This document shows positions 1 through 11,627 of a DNA stretch of 64,000 bases, piece after piece. Numbering within the stretch: the stretch's first letter is position 1; each line of letters starts with the position of its first letter. The position numbers and the translations under genes were made by a program. Under the pieces are notes generated by a model. That model worked only from the letters and a program-made list of their open reading frames with translations. It made no database searches and had not been told where the DNA came from. Origin of the DNA: Pandoraea iniqua (GTDB lineage: Bacteria; Pseudomonadota; Gammaproteobacteria; Burkholderiales; Burkholderiaceae). The stretch covers positions 1 to 64,000 of the forward strand of contig NZ_CABPSF010000004.1 of NCBI RefSeq assembly GCF_902459685.1, read 5' to 3'.

Positions 1-59
1 CGCCTAGCTATATGCTATGGCGGCTTTCGTACTTCATCGCATTCCCAGAAACAAGGGTC

Positions 60-135
60 TGGTGCCGGAGAGAGGAATCGAACCCCCGACCTTCTCATTA
101 CGAATGAGCTGCTCTACCGACTGAGCTACTCCGGC
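60..135 (-). tRNA. tRNA-Thr (anticodon CGU)
   Basis: On the minus strand the acceptor arm GCCGGAG pairs with CTCCGGC, followed by A and an encoded CCA end at 60-62. The D arm (GCTC...GAGC), a seven-base anticodon loop TTCGTAA and a T arm with the usual TTCGATT loop are all present. The central loop triplet CGT reads threonine ACG codons. The first anticodon-stem pair is a G-A mismatch and two T-stem pairs are G-U, both tolerable. No intron. Confidence 0.95.
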
Positions 136-252
136 GCTGCGAAGAAGTGAGATATTAGCAGGTTTTCCGCGATTGTCACGACTTTTTTCAGAGATTTTTT
201 GTCGTCAGCGCGTGCACGCCGCGTAAATCCTTGAAATTACAGAATTCCTACG

Positions 253-307
253 CTTCGTCATCGCGAAAATTTTTTTCGCGCAGTGCGCCAACCTCGCGAT
301 GACGAAG
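253..307. other. 14-bp perfect inverted repeat downstream of fbp
   Basis: The arms at 253-266 and 294-307 (cttcgtcatcgcga / tcgcgatgacgaag) are perfectly complementary with 27 bases between them. A smaller nested palindrome (cgcgaaaa/ttttcgcg) lies at 262-280. It begins 14 bases past the fbp stop, so it probably forms a 3' end hairpin for the fbp transcript. There is no proper U-tract after it on the minus strand, so calling it an intrinsic terminator is uncertain. Confidence 0.5.
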
Positions 308-321
308 GCCGTCGGCCTCAC

Positions 322-1335
<1,014 letters not shown>

Positions 1336-1402
1336 AGGGGCCTCCAAAAGCAAAAAAGCGTTCGTATTTCGCGACGGACGCAATTTTACCCGCAAAGACC
1401 CG

Positions 1403-1429
1403 CCGCCCCGGCGAAAAAACGCGGGGCGG
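1403..1429 (-). terminator. Hairpin after the aspartate carbamoyltransferase gene
   Basis: An 8-bp GC stem (ccgccccg / cggggcgg) with an A-rich loop lies 12 bases beyond the stop of the upstream minus-strand gene. A U-run does not immediately follow, so it may only attenuate or protect the 3' end. Confidence 0.4.
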
Positions 1430-1441
1430 GGCACTGAAGGA

Positions 1442-2725
1442 TCAGTCGAGTCCGTCGAACAGGGCGTCGTCTGGGCCGACATGCGACGGCGAGCGCCACG
1501 TGGCGTCGCGCATGCTGTGCTGAACTTGCTTGTCCACGCCGAGCAGAATCGCGAAGATCGCCATGCGCACCGGAATGCCGTTGTCGGTCTGACGGAAGAT
1601 CGCCAGACGCGGGTCGTGATTCAGGTCGGTCGACAGATCGTTAGCGCCCGGACGGCTGTCGCGCGGCAGCGGGTGCATGATGATCGTGCGGCTGTCGCAG
1701 TACGTGTTGATGAGCGCTTCGTTGATCTGGAAGTCCGGCGTGTAGCCTTCGATGGCTTCGTCGGCAAAGCGCTCTTTCTGAATGCGCGTCGCGTAGACCA
1801 CATCCGCACCGGCCAGATCGGCGAGCGAGTTGCTCTGCACGATGACGTGGCCGTTCTGCGAAATCTGATCGAGAATGTACGTCGGCATTTCGAGCGACGG
1901 CGGCGAAATCAGCGTGAACTTCAGGCCGCGATACAGCGCGAGCAGCTTGATCAGCGAGTGCACCGTGCGGCCGTAGCGCAGGTCGCCGACCATCGCCACG
2001 TGGGCGCCGTCGACCAACTTGCCCAGACGCGAGAATTCGCGGCCGATGGTATACAGATCGAGAATGGCCTGACTCGGGTGTTCGCCGGGACCGTCGCCGC
2101 CGTTGATCACCGGGATGTTGGTGGCGCGCGCAAACTCCGCGACCGAACCCTTTTCCGGGTGACGCACGACCAGCGCGTCGACATAGCCGCTCATCACGCG
2201 GCTCGTGTCGTAAATCGATTCGCCCTTGGCCATCGACGAGAACGTGAAGCCGGTGGTGTCGCACACCGAGCCGCCGAGTCGGCAGAACGCCGAGCCGAAG
2301 CTCACGCGGGTGCGGGTACTGGCTTCGAAGAACAGGTTGCCGAGCACTGCACCTTCGAGCACGCGCGAGATCTTCTGGCGGCGGGCAATCGGCTGCATGA
2401 TGTCGGCGACGTGGAACAGCTCTTCGAGCGAGTCGCGCGAGAACTGGTCGACGGAGATCAGATGCGGCTTGCCGTCGAGACCCATGCGTTCACGCAGCGG
2501 CTTGTGTGCGCTTTGCGTAGATTCCGCAGACGGCGCTTCACGGCCGAGGATTTCGCCGACGAATTTCTCGACGATGCTCGGCATCGTGCGATATTCGCTG
2601 GAATCTTCGGGGAGCAGCCAGGTGTCGAGGGCGCGCCGGCGAACGCCGATACGCTCGGCGAAGGTGTCGCGGGTCATGTTCAGGCGACGCATCGCGTCGC
2701 GCAGGAAAGTCTGCTGTGCACTCAT
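1442..2725 (-). CDS. Aspartate carbamoyltransferase with N-terminal HTH-like extension
   Basis: The product (427 residues) catalyses carbamoyl phosphate + L-aspartate to N-carbamoylaspartate, the first committed step of pyrimidine synthesis. The catalytic chain is clear: carbamoyl-phosphate loop STRTR at 136-140, HPSQ at 216-219 and HPLPR at 351-355. Typical catalytic chains are about 305-340 residues. Here about 75 extra residues precede the fold; residues 5-58 look like an Xre-type helix-turn-helix ([10 protein letters not shown]...FAERIGV...LDTWLLP). This is a pattern judgement, not a profile hit. The start at 2725 gives MSAQQTF; the longer frame would run into the LysR promoter. No pyrC or pyrI neighbour is present, so this may be a second ATCase rather than the operon-encoded PyrB; hence no symbol. 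A LysR gene is divergent. Confidence 0.88.
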   Translation of the reverse strand: MSAQQTFLRDAMRRLNMTRDTFAERIGVRRRALDTWLLPEDSSEYRTMPSIVEKFVGEILGREAPSAESTQSAHKPLRERMGLDGKPHLISVDQFSRDSLEELFHVADIMQPIARRQKISRVLEGAVLGNLFFEASTRTRVSFGSAFCRLGGSVCDTTGFTFSSMAKGESIYDTSRVMSGYVDALVVRHPEKGSVAEFARATNIPVINGGDGPGEHPSQAILDLYTIGREFSRLGKLVDGAHVAMVGDLRYGRTVHSLIKLLALYRGLKFTLISPPSLEMPTYILDQISQNGHVIVQSNSLADLAGADVVYATRIQKERFADEAIEGYTPDFQINEALINTYCDSRTIIMHPLPRDSRPGANDLSTDLNHDPRLAIFRQTDNGIPVRMAIFAILLGVDKQVQHSMRDATWRSPSHVGPDDALFDGLD

Positions 2726-2861
2726 GGTCGGGTCGGCAGGGCTGTGTACGCGATGCGTATAATAGGCGTCGATTCGTTGTTTGTCCAGCAAAAGACGTGC
2801 CCCTTGTGGGGCCGCGCCAGCCGGGCGTTTCCGGCATTTCCGGCGTATTGCCGCAACAGGT

Positions 2862-3788
2862 ATGGAAAACCTTCTCCGCAAGCTCGACCTCACTTCTTTA
2901 CGCCTTTTCGTGGCCGTGTGCCAGGAGCGGAGCATGGCGCGCGCGGCCGAGCGCGAATTCATCGCGCCGTCGGCCATCAGCCGGCGTATTGCCGATATCG
3001 AGGCCATCGTCGGCCTGCCCCTGATTCAGCGTCACCAGCGCGGCATTACCGTCACCCCGGTGGGTGAAACCGTGCGCCGCTACGCCGAGCGCATTCTCGG
3101 CACCATCGAATCCCTCGGTGCGGAGCTGTCCCAGTTCCATGAAGGCGCGCGTGGCAGCGTGCGCATTGCCGCCAACCTATCGGCCATCGTGCAGTTTCTG
3201 CCCGAAGACCTCGCGGCGTTCGGCCGCGTGTTCTCGGCGGTCGACGTCGAACTCGACGAACAACACAGTAATGAAGTGCTGCAACGCGTCGGCGAACGCG
3301 CCGTGGACGTGGGCATCTGCAACGCCGTGGCCGGGATCGAAGCCTTCACGATGGTTCCGTACCGCCGCGACCGGCTGGCCGTGATTCTGCCGGTCGGCCA
3401 TCCACTCGCGGCCCGCACGGGCGAGATTCCGTTTTCCGCCTGCGTGAACGAAACGCTCGTCGGCCTGCAAGGCAACAGCGCCCTCACGCAGTTGCTGCGT
3501 CAGCAGGCGAGTGCGGCGGGCGCGTCGCTGCGCATCAAGATTCGCGTGTCGAGTCTGGACGCGCTGTGCCGCATGGCGCACGCCGGGCTGGGCATTGCCA
3601 TCGCGCCGGAGCAGGTCGGCCAGTTGTATGTGGGCAAGCTCGACGTGGTGGTGCGTCCGCTCACCGACGAGTGGGCCCATCGCCAGCTGTGGATGGTGTT
3701 TCCGTCGCGCGAACAACTCAGCGCGACCGCGTCCGCGGTGGTGAACTTCCTCGCGCAGGGGCAAGGGCAGCAGGGCGAGCCCGCGTGA
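2862..3788 (+). CDS. LysR-family transcriptional regulator
   Basis: The 308-residue protein has an N-terminal winged helix (LTSLRLFVAVCQERSMARAA, with SAISRRI in the recognition helix) and a C-terminal periplasmic-binding-protein-like effector domain. The start at 2862 follows an AACAGG ribosome-binding site and matches where LysR proteins usually begin; upstream in-frame ATGs lie in the promoter region. It is transcribed away from the carbamoyltransferase gene and towards the hydro-lyase/MFS genes 148 bp downstream. LysR regulators usually act on neighbours, so it may control the downstream module; that link is inferred. The effector is unknown. Its stop codon sits at the beginning of a 7-bp tandem repeat. 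Confidence 0.92.
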   Translation: MENLLRKLDLTSLRLFVAVCQERSMARAAEREFIAPSAISRRIADIEAIVGLPLIQRHQRGITVTPVGETVRRYAERILGTIESLGAELSQFHEGARGSVRIAANLSAIVQFLPEDLAAFGRVFSAVDVELDEQHSNEVLQRVGERAVDVGICNAVAGIEAFTMVPYRRDRLAVILPVGHPLAARTGEIPFSACVNETLVGLQGNSALTQLLRQQASAAGASLRIKIRVSSLDALCRMAHAGLGIAIAPEQVGQLYVGKLDVVVRPLTDEWAHRQLWMVFPSREQLSATASAVVNFLAQGQGQQGEPA

Positions 3789-3835
3789 AGGGCGAAGGGT
3801 GAAGGGGGAAGGGCGAAGGGTGATGGATGATGTGT
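3787..3835. repeat. Heptanucleotide tandem repeat (GAAGGGN)
   Basis: Five consecutive 7-bp units (gaagggc, gaagggt, gaagggg, gaagggc, gaagggt) run 3787-3821, followed by two degenerate units (gatggat, gatgtgt). The array starts inside the LysR stop codon and fills the beginning of the gap to the next gene. Confidence 0.85.
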
Positions 3836-3935
3836 GAGGGGGCAGGCCTTCGCAAACCGTCATGCCGGGATTGCCAAGACGGCACGGCAGGCCTATAAGG
3901 CCGCCGCTATGCTGTCTTTCGGAGGTAATCGCTGC

Positions 3936-5900
<1,965 letters not shown>

Positions 5901-6037
5901 ATCGGTGACCGGCGCGGCATCATTCGTGGCAGAATTTCGGCCTCGCGCCTGTTGATTCATGGTGTTTCGCGACGCAACGCCCACGTCGTCACATGTGATT
6001 TGCATGGGATGTCACTGGGTGACGCGTCGACAAAAAG

Positions 6038-6059
6038 CTGTTCGGCCATGACCGAACAG
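6038..6059 (+). promoter_or_regulatory. Leader hairpin in front of the MFS gene
   Basis: A perfect 8-bp stem (ctgttcgg / ccgaacag) with loop ccatga ends directly before the ribosome-binding site (ggag at 6063). It is placed to affect translation or mRNA stability of the transporter. No known riboswitch family is recognised. Confidence 0.35.
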
Positions 6060-6076
6060 GCCCGGAGACGACTTTC

Positions 6077-7522
6077 ATGCCATCCCCCCAAGTTTCGATG
6101 CCTTCCTCGCCTGCCACCTCTACCGCCGCCCATGCGCGCGCGGCCTCAACGCTCACTGCCGGTGAGATTTCTGCCCGCCTCGACCGACTGCCACCCACGC
6201 GCACCGTGTGGAAACTGGTGGTGCTGCTGAGTCTCGGGTTCTTCTTCGAACTCTACGATCTGCTCTACACCGGCTATATCGCGCCGGGGCTGGTCAAGAG
6301 CGGCATCCTGACGCCGACCACGCCGGGCTTGTTCGGCACCACGGGCGTCGCGAGCTTCATCGCCGCGTTGTTCTCGGGCCTGTTCATCGGCACCATCGCC
6401 TGCGGCTTCCTCGCAGACCGTTTCGGACGGCGCGCGGTCTTCACTGGCTCGCTGCTCTGGTACACGGTCGCCAACGTCATCATGGCGTTTCAGGAGACGG
6501 CCACGGGCGTGAACTTCTGGCGCTTTATCGTCGGGCTCGGTATTGGCGTCGAGCTGGTAACCATCGGCACGTACATCGCTGAGTTGGTGCCCAAGCAGAT
6601 TCGCGGCCGCGCGTTTGCGTGCGAACAGGCGGTAGGCTTTACCGCCGTGCCGGTCGTGGCGTTTCTCGCTTACTGGCTCGTGCCGCGCGAATTCCTCGGT
6701 CTGGAAGGCTGGCGCTGGGTGGTGCTCATCGGGGCACACGGGGCTGTGTTCGTCTGGTGGATTCGCCGTGCATTGCCCGAGAGCCCGCGCTGGCTGGCGC
6801 AGAAAGGGCGTCTGGAAGAAGCGGATCGGGTGCTGAGCGCGCTCGAAGCGAAGGTGGCCGCCGAGTACGGCAAGCCGCTGCCCCCGCCGGGTGTGCCGGA
6901 GCCGGTCGTGCCCAAGGGCGCGTTCCGCGACATGTGGGTGCCGCCGTACCGCAAGCGCGCCATCATGATGATTCTGTTCAACATCTTCCAGACGGTGGGC
7001 TTCTACGGCTTCGCCAACTGGGTGCCGACGCTGCTCATCAAGCAAGGCGTCACCGTGACCACGAGCCTCGGCTATTCGAGCGTGATCGCGCTGGCCGCGC
7101 CCATCGGACCGCTGATCGGCCTGTGGATGGCGGACAAGGTCGAGCGCAAGCACGCCATCGTGTGGACTGCCGGCATCGGCATCGTGTGCGGGCTGGTGTT
7201 CTCGCAGGTGACGTCGTCGTTCCTGCTGATCGCGATGGGCATCGGTCTCACGCTCGCGAACAACATCATGTCGTACAGCTATCACGCTTATCAGACGGAA
7301 CTGTTCCCCACGGGCATTCGCGCCCGCGCGGTCGGTTTCGTGTACTCGTGGAGCCGTTTCTCGGCCATCTTCACGGCGTTCCTGATCGCGTCGGTGTTGC
7401 GCAATTTCGGCGTGACCGGCGTGTTCGTGTTCATCTCGCTGGCGATGCTCGTGGTCATGCTGTCGATCGGCCTGATGGGCCCGCGTACGCGTGACGTGGC
7501 GCTGGAGAAGATTTCGCAGTAA
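6077..7522 (+). CDS. MFS transporter, metabolite:H+ symporter type
   Basis: A 481-residue inner-membrane protein with about 12 predicted membrane segments. The cytoplasmic loop signature between helices 2 and 3 ([13 protein letters not shown]) and the similar second-half loop ([13 protein letters not shown]) mark the major facilitator superfamily; the overall pattern resembles the sugar/organic-acid porter branch. A GGAG site lies 11 bases before the ATG. The first 40 residues are a Ser/Thr/Ala-rich cytoplasmic tail. The gene follows the hydro-lyase by 176 bp and precedes a methyltransferase by 26 bp. Co-occurrence suggests import of the hydro-lyase substrate, but the solute cannot be told from sequence. 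Confidence 0.88.
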   Translation: MPSPQVSMPSSPATSTAAHARAASTLTAGEISARLDRLPPTRTVWKLVVLLSLGFFFELYDLLYTGYIAPGLVKSGILTPTTPGLFGTTGVASFIAALFSGLFIGTIACGFLADRFGRRAVFTGSLLWYTVANVIMAFQETATGVNFWRFIVGLGIGVELVTIGTYIAELVPKQIRGRAFACEQAVGFTAVPVVAFLAYWLVPREFLGLEGWRWVVLIGAHGAVFVWWIRRALPESPRWLAQKGRLEEADRVLSALEAKVAAEYGKPLPPPGVPEPVVPKGAFRDMWVPPYRKRAIMMILFNIFQTVGFYGFANWVPTLLIKQGVTVTTSLGYSSVIALAAPIGPLIGLWMADKVERKHAIVWTAGIGIVCGLVFSQVTSSFLLIAMGIGLTLANNIMSYSYHAYQTELFPTGIRARAVGFVYSWSRFSAIFTAFLIASVLRNFGVTGVFVFISLAMLVVMLSIGLMGPRTRDVALEKISQ

Positions 7523-7548
7523 AAAGGCAGAGACTGGAGGACGGGACC

Positions 7549-8142
7549 ATGGCGGATCTGCAAACCGAAGCGGCCTACGAGGCCAATGCCGTGCGTTACA
7601 GCGACGACTGGCTCAACCAGCCGCCGCCGGACGATATGTATGCGCTGCTGGTGCGGCACTTCGTGCCGGGCGGCCGCACTGTCGATGTGGGCTGCGGTAA
7701 CGGCCGCGATGCGGCGTGGTTAGCGCAGGCGGGATTCGATGTGACGGGTTACGACAACTCGCCCGCGCTGGTCGAACTCGCGCGCAAGACGTTCCCGTGG
7801 GTATCGTTCCATGTGGGCAAGCTGCCGCAACTCGAGAACGTGACCGACACCTTCGACAACGTGGTGTGCGAGACGGTGCTCATGCATCTGAACGCGGCCG
7901 ACGTGCCCGCCGCGGCCGACCGGCTCTGGACGCTGGTGCGCCCCGGCGGCGTGCTCTACGTGTCGTGGCGTGTGACCGAGGGGGCCGACCAGCGCCATGA
8001 AGACGGCCGCCTTTACAGTGCTTTTGCGCCGGATGTCGTGCGTGCCGCGTTGCACGAGGGCGTCGTGCTGCACGAAGAAGACGTCACGAGCGCCAGCTCG
8101 GGCAAGCGCGTCTGCCGTCTGATCGTGCGCCGGCCCGCCTGA
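7549..8142 (+). CDS. Class I SAM-dependent methyltransferase
   Basis: A 197-residue soluble protein with the AdoMet-binding motif I (TVDVGCGNGRD, around 44-54), an acidic residue after strand 2 (VTGYDNSP), and a motif IV region (FDNVVCETVLMHL). It matches the small methyltransferase fold without a clear substrate domain. A GGAGG site lies 10 bases upstream of the ATG. The 26-bp gap to the MFS gene suggests co-transcription. An enzyme acting on a small acid, by analogy with trans-aconitate methyltransferase beside an aconitase-like enzyme, is conceivable but speculative. It converges on metR with an 11-bp gap and no terminator between. Confidence 0.85.
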   Translation: MADLQTEAAYEANAVRYSDDWLNQPPPDDMYALLVRHFVPGGRTVDVGCGNGRDAAWLAQAGFDVTGYDNSPALVELARKTFPWVSFHVGKLPQLENVTDTFDNVVCETVLMHLNAADVPAAADRLWTLVRPGGVLYVSWRVTEGADQRHEDGRLYSAFAPDVVRAALHEGVVLHEEDVTSASSGKRVCRLIVRRPA

Positions 8143-8153
8143 CGCCGCTCGCT

Positions 8154-9077
8154 TTAGAGCAGTTCGATTTCCGGCAATGAGAGCAGGCTCGTCTCGCGCA
8201 TCAGCGAGACGAATTCCCCAATGTACGGACGCGCCGTAATCGCCGGCAGCGTCGCCGCCCACAACTCCGACGTCAGCCCATTCGGCGTGATCGGGCGTGC
8301 GCTGACATAGCGCCGCTCCAGATAGCCGGTGACGGCCCACAACGGCAGGGCCGCCAGCCCGCGCCGGCTCGCCACCAATTGCAGAATCGCGACCGTCAGC
8401 TCGGTGGTGCGGCGCGTGGGCTCGATGCCCGCCGGGCGCAGCACCTGACGCACGATGTCGAGCATGTCGTCCGGCACCGGATAAGTGATCAGCGTCTCGT
8501 CGCGGAAGTCTTCGGCGTCGAGGTGCGTCTTCGCGGCCAGCGGGTGATCGTTGGCCATCAACGCCATCATCTGGAAGCGGAACAGCGGGTGAAAGTCCAC
8601 CGCTTCGCCTTCCTCATGCTCCGAGATAATCGCCAGATCGGCGCGGTCCTGATGCAGCAGACCGATCGGGTCGGCATGAAAGCCCGACACGATATCCAGT
8701 TCGACTTCCGGCCAGCGCGCGCGAAACGCGTCCATGGCGGGCATCAGCCAGTCGAAGCAGGTGTGGCACTCCACCGCGATGCGCAGCGTGCCCTGCGTGC
8801 CCTGCGCGAGCCGTGTGAGATCGCGCCCGGCCTCGTCGACGGCAGGCACCACCTGTTCTGCCAACGCCAGCAAACGCTTGCCCGCCGGTGTGAAGACCAG
8901 CGGCGACGACTTGCGCACGAATAACGGCAGCCCGTAAAAATCTTCCAGCGCCTTGATCTGGTGCGAGAGCGCCGATTGCGTCAGATGCAGCCATAGCGCC
9001 GCGCGCGACACACTGCCGGTATCGCGCAACGCCAACAGCGTCTGGAGGTGCCGAAGTTCGATGGGGGATCGCTGCAT
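8154..9077 (-). CDS. metR: MetR, LysR-family regulator of methionine synthesis
   Basis: A 307-residue LysR protein: N-terminal helix-turn-helix (ELRHLQTLLALRDTGSVSRA... SALSHQIK) and an effector-binding domain that in this family senses homocysteine. It is divergent from metE with 128 bp between starts, the standard arrangement in which MetR activates metE. The start chosen (MQRSPIELRHL) fits the family; there is no strong ribosome-binding site, and an upstream in-frame ATG at 9146 would add 23 residues from the promoter region. Identity rests on both sequence type and position. Confidence 0.93.
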   Translation of the reverse strand: MQRSPIELRHLQTLLALRDTGSVSRAALWLHLTQSALSHQIKALEDFYGLPLFVRKSSPLVFTPAGKRLLALAEQVVPAVDEAGRDLTRLAQGTQGTLRIAVECHTCFDWLMPAMDAFRARWPEVELDIVSGFHADPIGLLHQDRADLAIISEHEEGEAVDFHPLFRFQMMALMANDHPLAAKTHLDAEDFRDETLITYPVPDDMLDIVRQVLRPAGIEPTRRTTELTVAILQLVASRRGLAALPLWAVTGYLERRYVSARPITPNGLTSELWAATLPAITARPYIGEFVSLMRETSLLSLPEIELL

Positions 9078-9205
9078 GAATGAATTTAATGTTAAATGGC
9101 AAAAACTTTCGTTTGAATAATACATGGGCGACCGGGATACTGCCACTCTGGGCGGAAATTACCCGCCGGTTTTGAACAACATCCGCCTTCTGGAAGACCC
9201 CGCTT
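9078..9205. promoter_or_regulatory. Divergent metR-metE control region
   Basis: This 128-bp gap is markedly A+T-rich over 9078-9125 compared with the GC-rich genes around it and carries a dyad TTTAA-TG-TTAAA at 9085-9096. MetR sites elsewhere follow TGAA-N5-TTCA; an exact match is not seen, so the dyad is only a candidate operator. Confidence 0.45.
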
Positions 9206-11509
9206 ATGGCCCACGCCCACGTACTCGGACTGCCGCGCATTGGCGCGCAACGTGAACTCAAATTCGCGCAGGAGGCGTTTTGGCGCGGTGACGTGGACCT
9301 CATGGCGTTGCAGGCCACCGGGCGCAGCGTTCGTGCCGCCAACCGCGCTGCGCAGCGTGCCGCGGGGCTCGACTGGATTACCGTCGGCGACTTCCATTGG
9401 TACGATCAGGTGCTCTCCACGCTGGCACTCGTCGGCGGCCTGCCGGGGCGATTCGGCGCCAAGCCCCAGGCGCTCACGCTGAACGACTACTTCACCGCCG
9501 CGCGCGGTAATTCGCAACACAGCGCGATGGAAATGACGAAGTGGTTCGATACCAACTACCACTACCTCGTGCCGGAGTATTCGCCGCAGACGCGCTTCGG
9601 CAAGGGCGTCGACTGGCTGTTCGAAGAAGTGGCCGAGGCGTTGATCGAGAGCGCCAACGTCAAACCGGTGCTGCTCGGGCCGCTTTCGCTGCTGTTTCTC
9701 GGCAAAGAGAAGGGCGGGCTCGAGGATCGACTCGCGCTGCTGCCCGACTTGATCACACAGTACGTGCGCGTGCTCTCGCGTCTGAAGGCGCAGGGGGTGA
9801 CGTGGGTGCAGATCGACGAGCCGATTTTTGCGCTCGACTTGCCGGAACGCTGGCGCGAGGCGTTCGCCCCGGCTTATGCCGAACTCGCCGACGTGGCGCC
9901 GTCGCTGCTGCTCACCACTTACTTTGGCGACGTCAGCGAGCATGCGGCACTGCTCGCGTCGCTGCCCGTGGCTGGCGTGCATCTCGATGGTGTGCGCGCG
10001 CCGCAACAACTGGCCGCATTTGCCGCGTGCTGGCCGGCGGACAAAGTGCTCTCGGCAGGCGTCGTCGATGGCCGCAATGTGTGGCGCTGCGATCTGGCAC
10101 GCGCACGGGCGATGCTGATGCCGCTCGCCGAGCAACTGGGCGAGCGTCTGTGGGTGGCATCAAGCTGCTCGCTCATGCACTGCCCGGTCGATCTGGCGAG
10201 CGAAGTGGGTCTGGAAAAGGAAGTCCGTAAGTGGCTGGCCTTCGCCGTGCAGAAGCTGGGCGAAGTTGCGTTACTGCGCCGTTCGCTCGACCCGGGCGAG
10301 TTTGCGGCGGCCGATGTGCGCGCCGCGTTCGTCGCCGATGGCACCGCCCAAGCCGAGCGCCGCACTTCGCCGCGAATTCACAACAGCGTGGTGCAAAAGC
10401 GGCTGGCGGCGCTGACCGACGCCGACACGCACCGTGCCTCGGCCTATCCGGTGCGTGCCGAGGCGCAACGGGCATGGCTCAAGCTGCCGGTGTTGCCGAC
10501 GACCACCATCGGGTCGTTTCCGCAGACGCCGGCGATTCGCAGTGCCCGCGCCGATTTCAAGCGCCGCGCGATGTCGCATCTCGACTATCTCGAAACGATG
10601 CGCGCGCAGATTCGTCTGGCGATCGAAAAGCAGGAAGCCTACGGCCTCGATGTGCTGACGCATGGCGAAGCCGAGCGCAACGACATGGTCGAGTACTTCG
10701 GCGATCTGCTCTGGGGCTTCGTCATTACGGAGCACGGCTGGGTGCAGAGCTACGGCTCGCGTTGCGTGAAGCCGCCAGTGATCTACGGCGATGTGTATCT
10801 GCCCGAGCCGATGACGGTGACATGGAGCGCCTATGCGCAGAAGCTGACCGACAAGCCCGTCAAGGGCATGCTGACCGGGCCCGTGTCGATGCTGCAATGG
10901 TCGTTCGTTCGCGATGACCAGCCGCGCGAACTCACGGCATTGCAGATTGCGCTGGCGTTGCGCGAAGAGGTGGCGGCGCTGGAAAAGGCCGGTGTGCGCG
11001 TGATCCAGATCGACGAGCCGGCGTTGCGCGAAGGGCTGCCGCTGCGCGCGAACGACTGGCCGGCGTATCTGGCATGGGCGGTGCGGGCGTTCCGTGTGTG
11101 CTCGTCGGGCGTGGCGGACGACACGCAGATTCATACGCACATGTGCTATTCGGAATTCCACGACATTCTGCCGTCGATTGCCGCGCTCGATGCCGATGTG
11201 ATCTCCATCGAAACCACGCGCTCGGCGATGGAGTTGCTGGGGGCCTTCGAGGCGTTCGAGTACCCGAACGAGATCGGCCCGGGCGTGTACGACAATCACT
11301 CGCCGCGCGTGCCGTCGCAGGCGGAGATGGAGCGTCTGATCGAAGCGGCCCTCGCGCGCATTCCGGCCGAGCGGCTGTGGGTCAATCCGGACTGCGGTCT
11401 GAAGACGCGTGACTGGGTGCAAGTCGACGGCGCACTGACGAATCTCGTGGCAGCGGCCAAAGCGGTGCGGGTGCGGTTGGGGCAAGCGGCGACGGCACAG
11501 GCGGCGTGA
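9206..11509 (+). CDS. metE: Cobalamin-independent methionine synthase
   Basis: MetE transfers the methyl group of 5-methyltetrahydropteroyltri-L-glutamate to homocysteine, giving methionine, in the cytoplasm. The 767-residue length is normal for the two-barrel enzyme. The zinc ligands are visible: His645 and Cys647 in IHTHMCYSE and Cys730 in NPDCGLKTR. The N-terminal barrel begins with [13 protein letters not shown], the family opening. Regulation by the divergent metR is expected. It ends at a strong bidirectional terminator shared with pepN. Confidence 0.97.
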   Translation: MAHAHVLGLPRIGAQRELKFAQEAFWRGDVDLMALQATGRSVRAANRAAQRAAGLDWITVGDFHWYDQVLSTLALVGGLPGRFGAKPQALTLNDYFTAARGNSQHSAMEMTKWFDTNYHYLVPEYSPQTRFGKGVDWLFEEVAEALIESANVKPVLLGPLSLLFLGKEKGGLEDRLALLPDLITQYVRVLSRLKAQGVTWVQIDEPIFALDLPERWREAFAPAYAELADVAPSLLLTTYFGDVSEHAALLASLPVAGVHLDGVRAPQQLAAFAACWPADKVLSAGVVDGRNVWRCDLARARAMLMPLAEQLGERLWVASSCSLMHCPVDLASEVGLEKEVRKWLAFAVQKLGEVALLRRSLDPGEFAAADVRAAFVADGTAQAERRTSPRIHNSVVQKRLAALTDADTHRASAYPVRAEAQRAWLKLPVLPTTTIGSFPQTPAIRSARADFKRRAMSHLDYLETMRAQIRLAIEKQEAYGLDVLTHGEAERNDMVEYFGDLLWGFVITEHGWVQSYGSRCVKPPVIYGDVYLPEPMTVTWSAYAQKLTDKPVKGMLTGPVSMLQWSFVRDDQPRELTALQIALALREEVAALEKAGVRVIQIDEPALREGLPLRANDWPAYLAWAVRAFRVCSSGVADDTQIHTHMCYSEFHDILPSIAALDADVISIETTRSAMELLGAFEAFEYPNEIGPGVYDNHSPRVPSQAEMERLIEAALARIPAERLWVNPDCGLKTRDWVQVDGALTNLVAAAKAVRVRLGQAATAQAA

Positions 11510-11552
11510 GCGCGAAATCAGTCGAGCTCGACAGCGCATCGACCCGGCCATG

Positions 11553-11592
11553 AAAAAAGGCGATGCGTATTTCTCGCATCGCCTTTTTCTTT
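11553..11592. terminator. Bidirectional intrinsic terminator between metE and pepN
   Basis: A 9-bp stem (ggcgatgcg / cgcatcgcc) is flanked by six A's on the left and five T's on the right, so it can terminate transcription from both converging genes. Confidence 0.9.
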
Positions 11593-11627
11593 ATTGCGTC
11601 ACCACGTTAGCGTGACGGCACGGCCGT

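Noticed and set aside
9150-9171. Attenuator hairpin in the metE leader
   Set aside because: Only a 5-bp stem with four T's; too weak.
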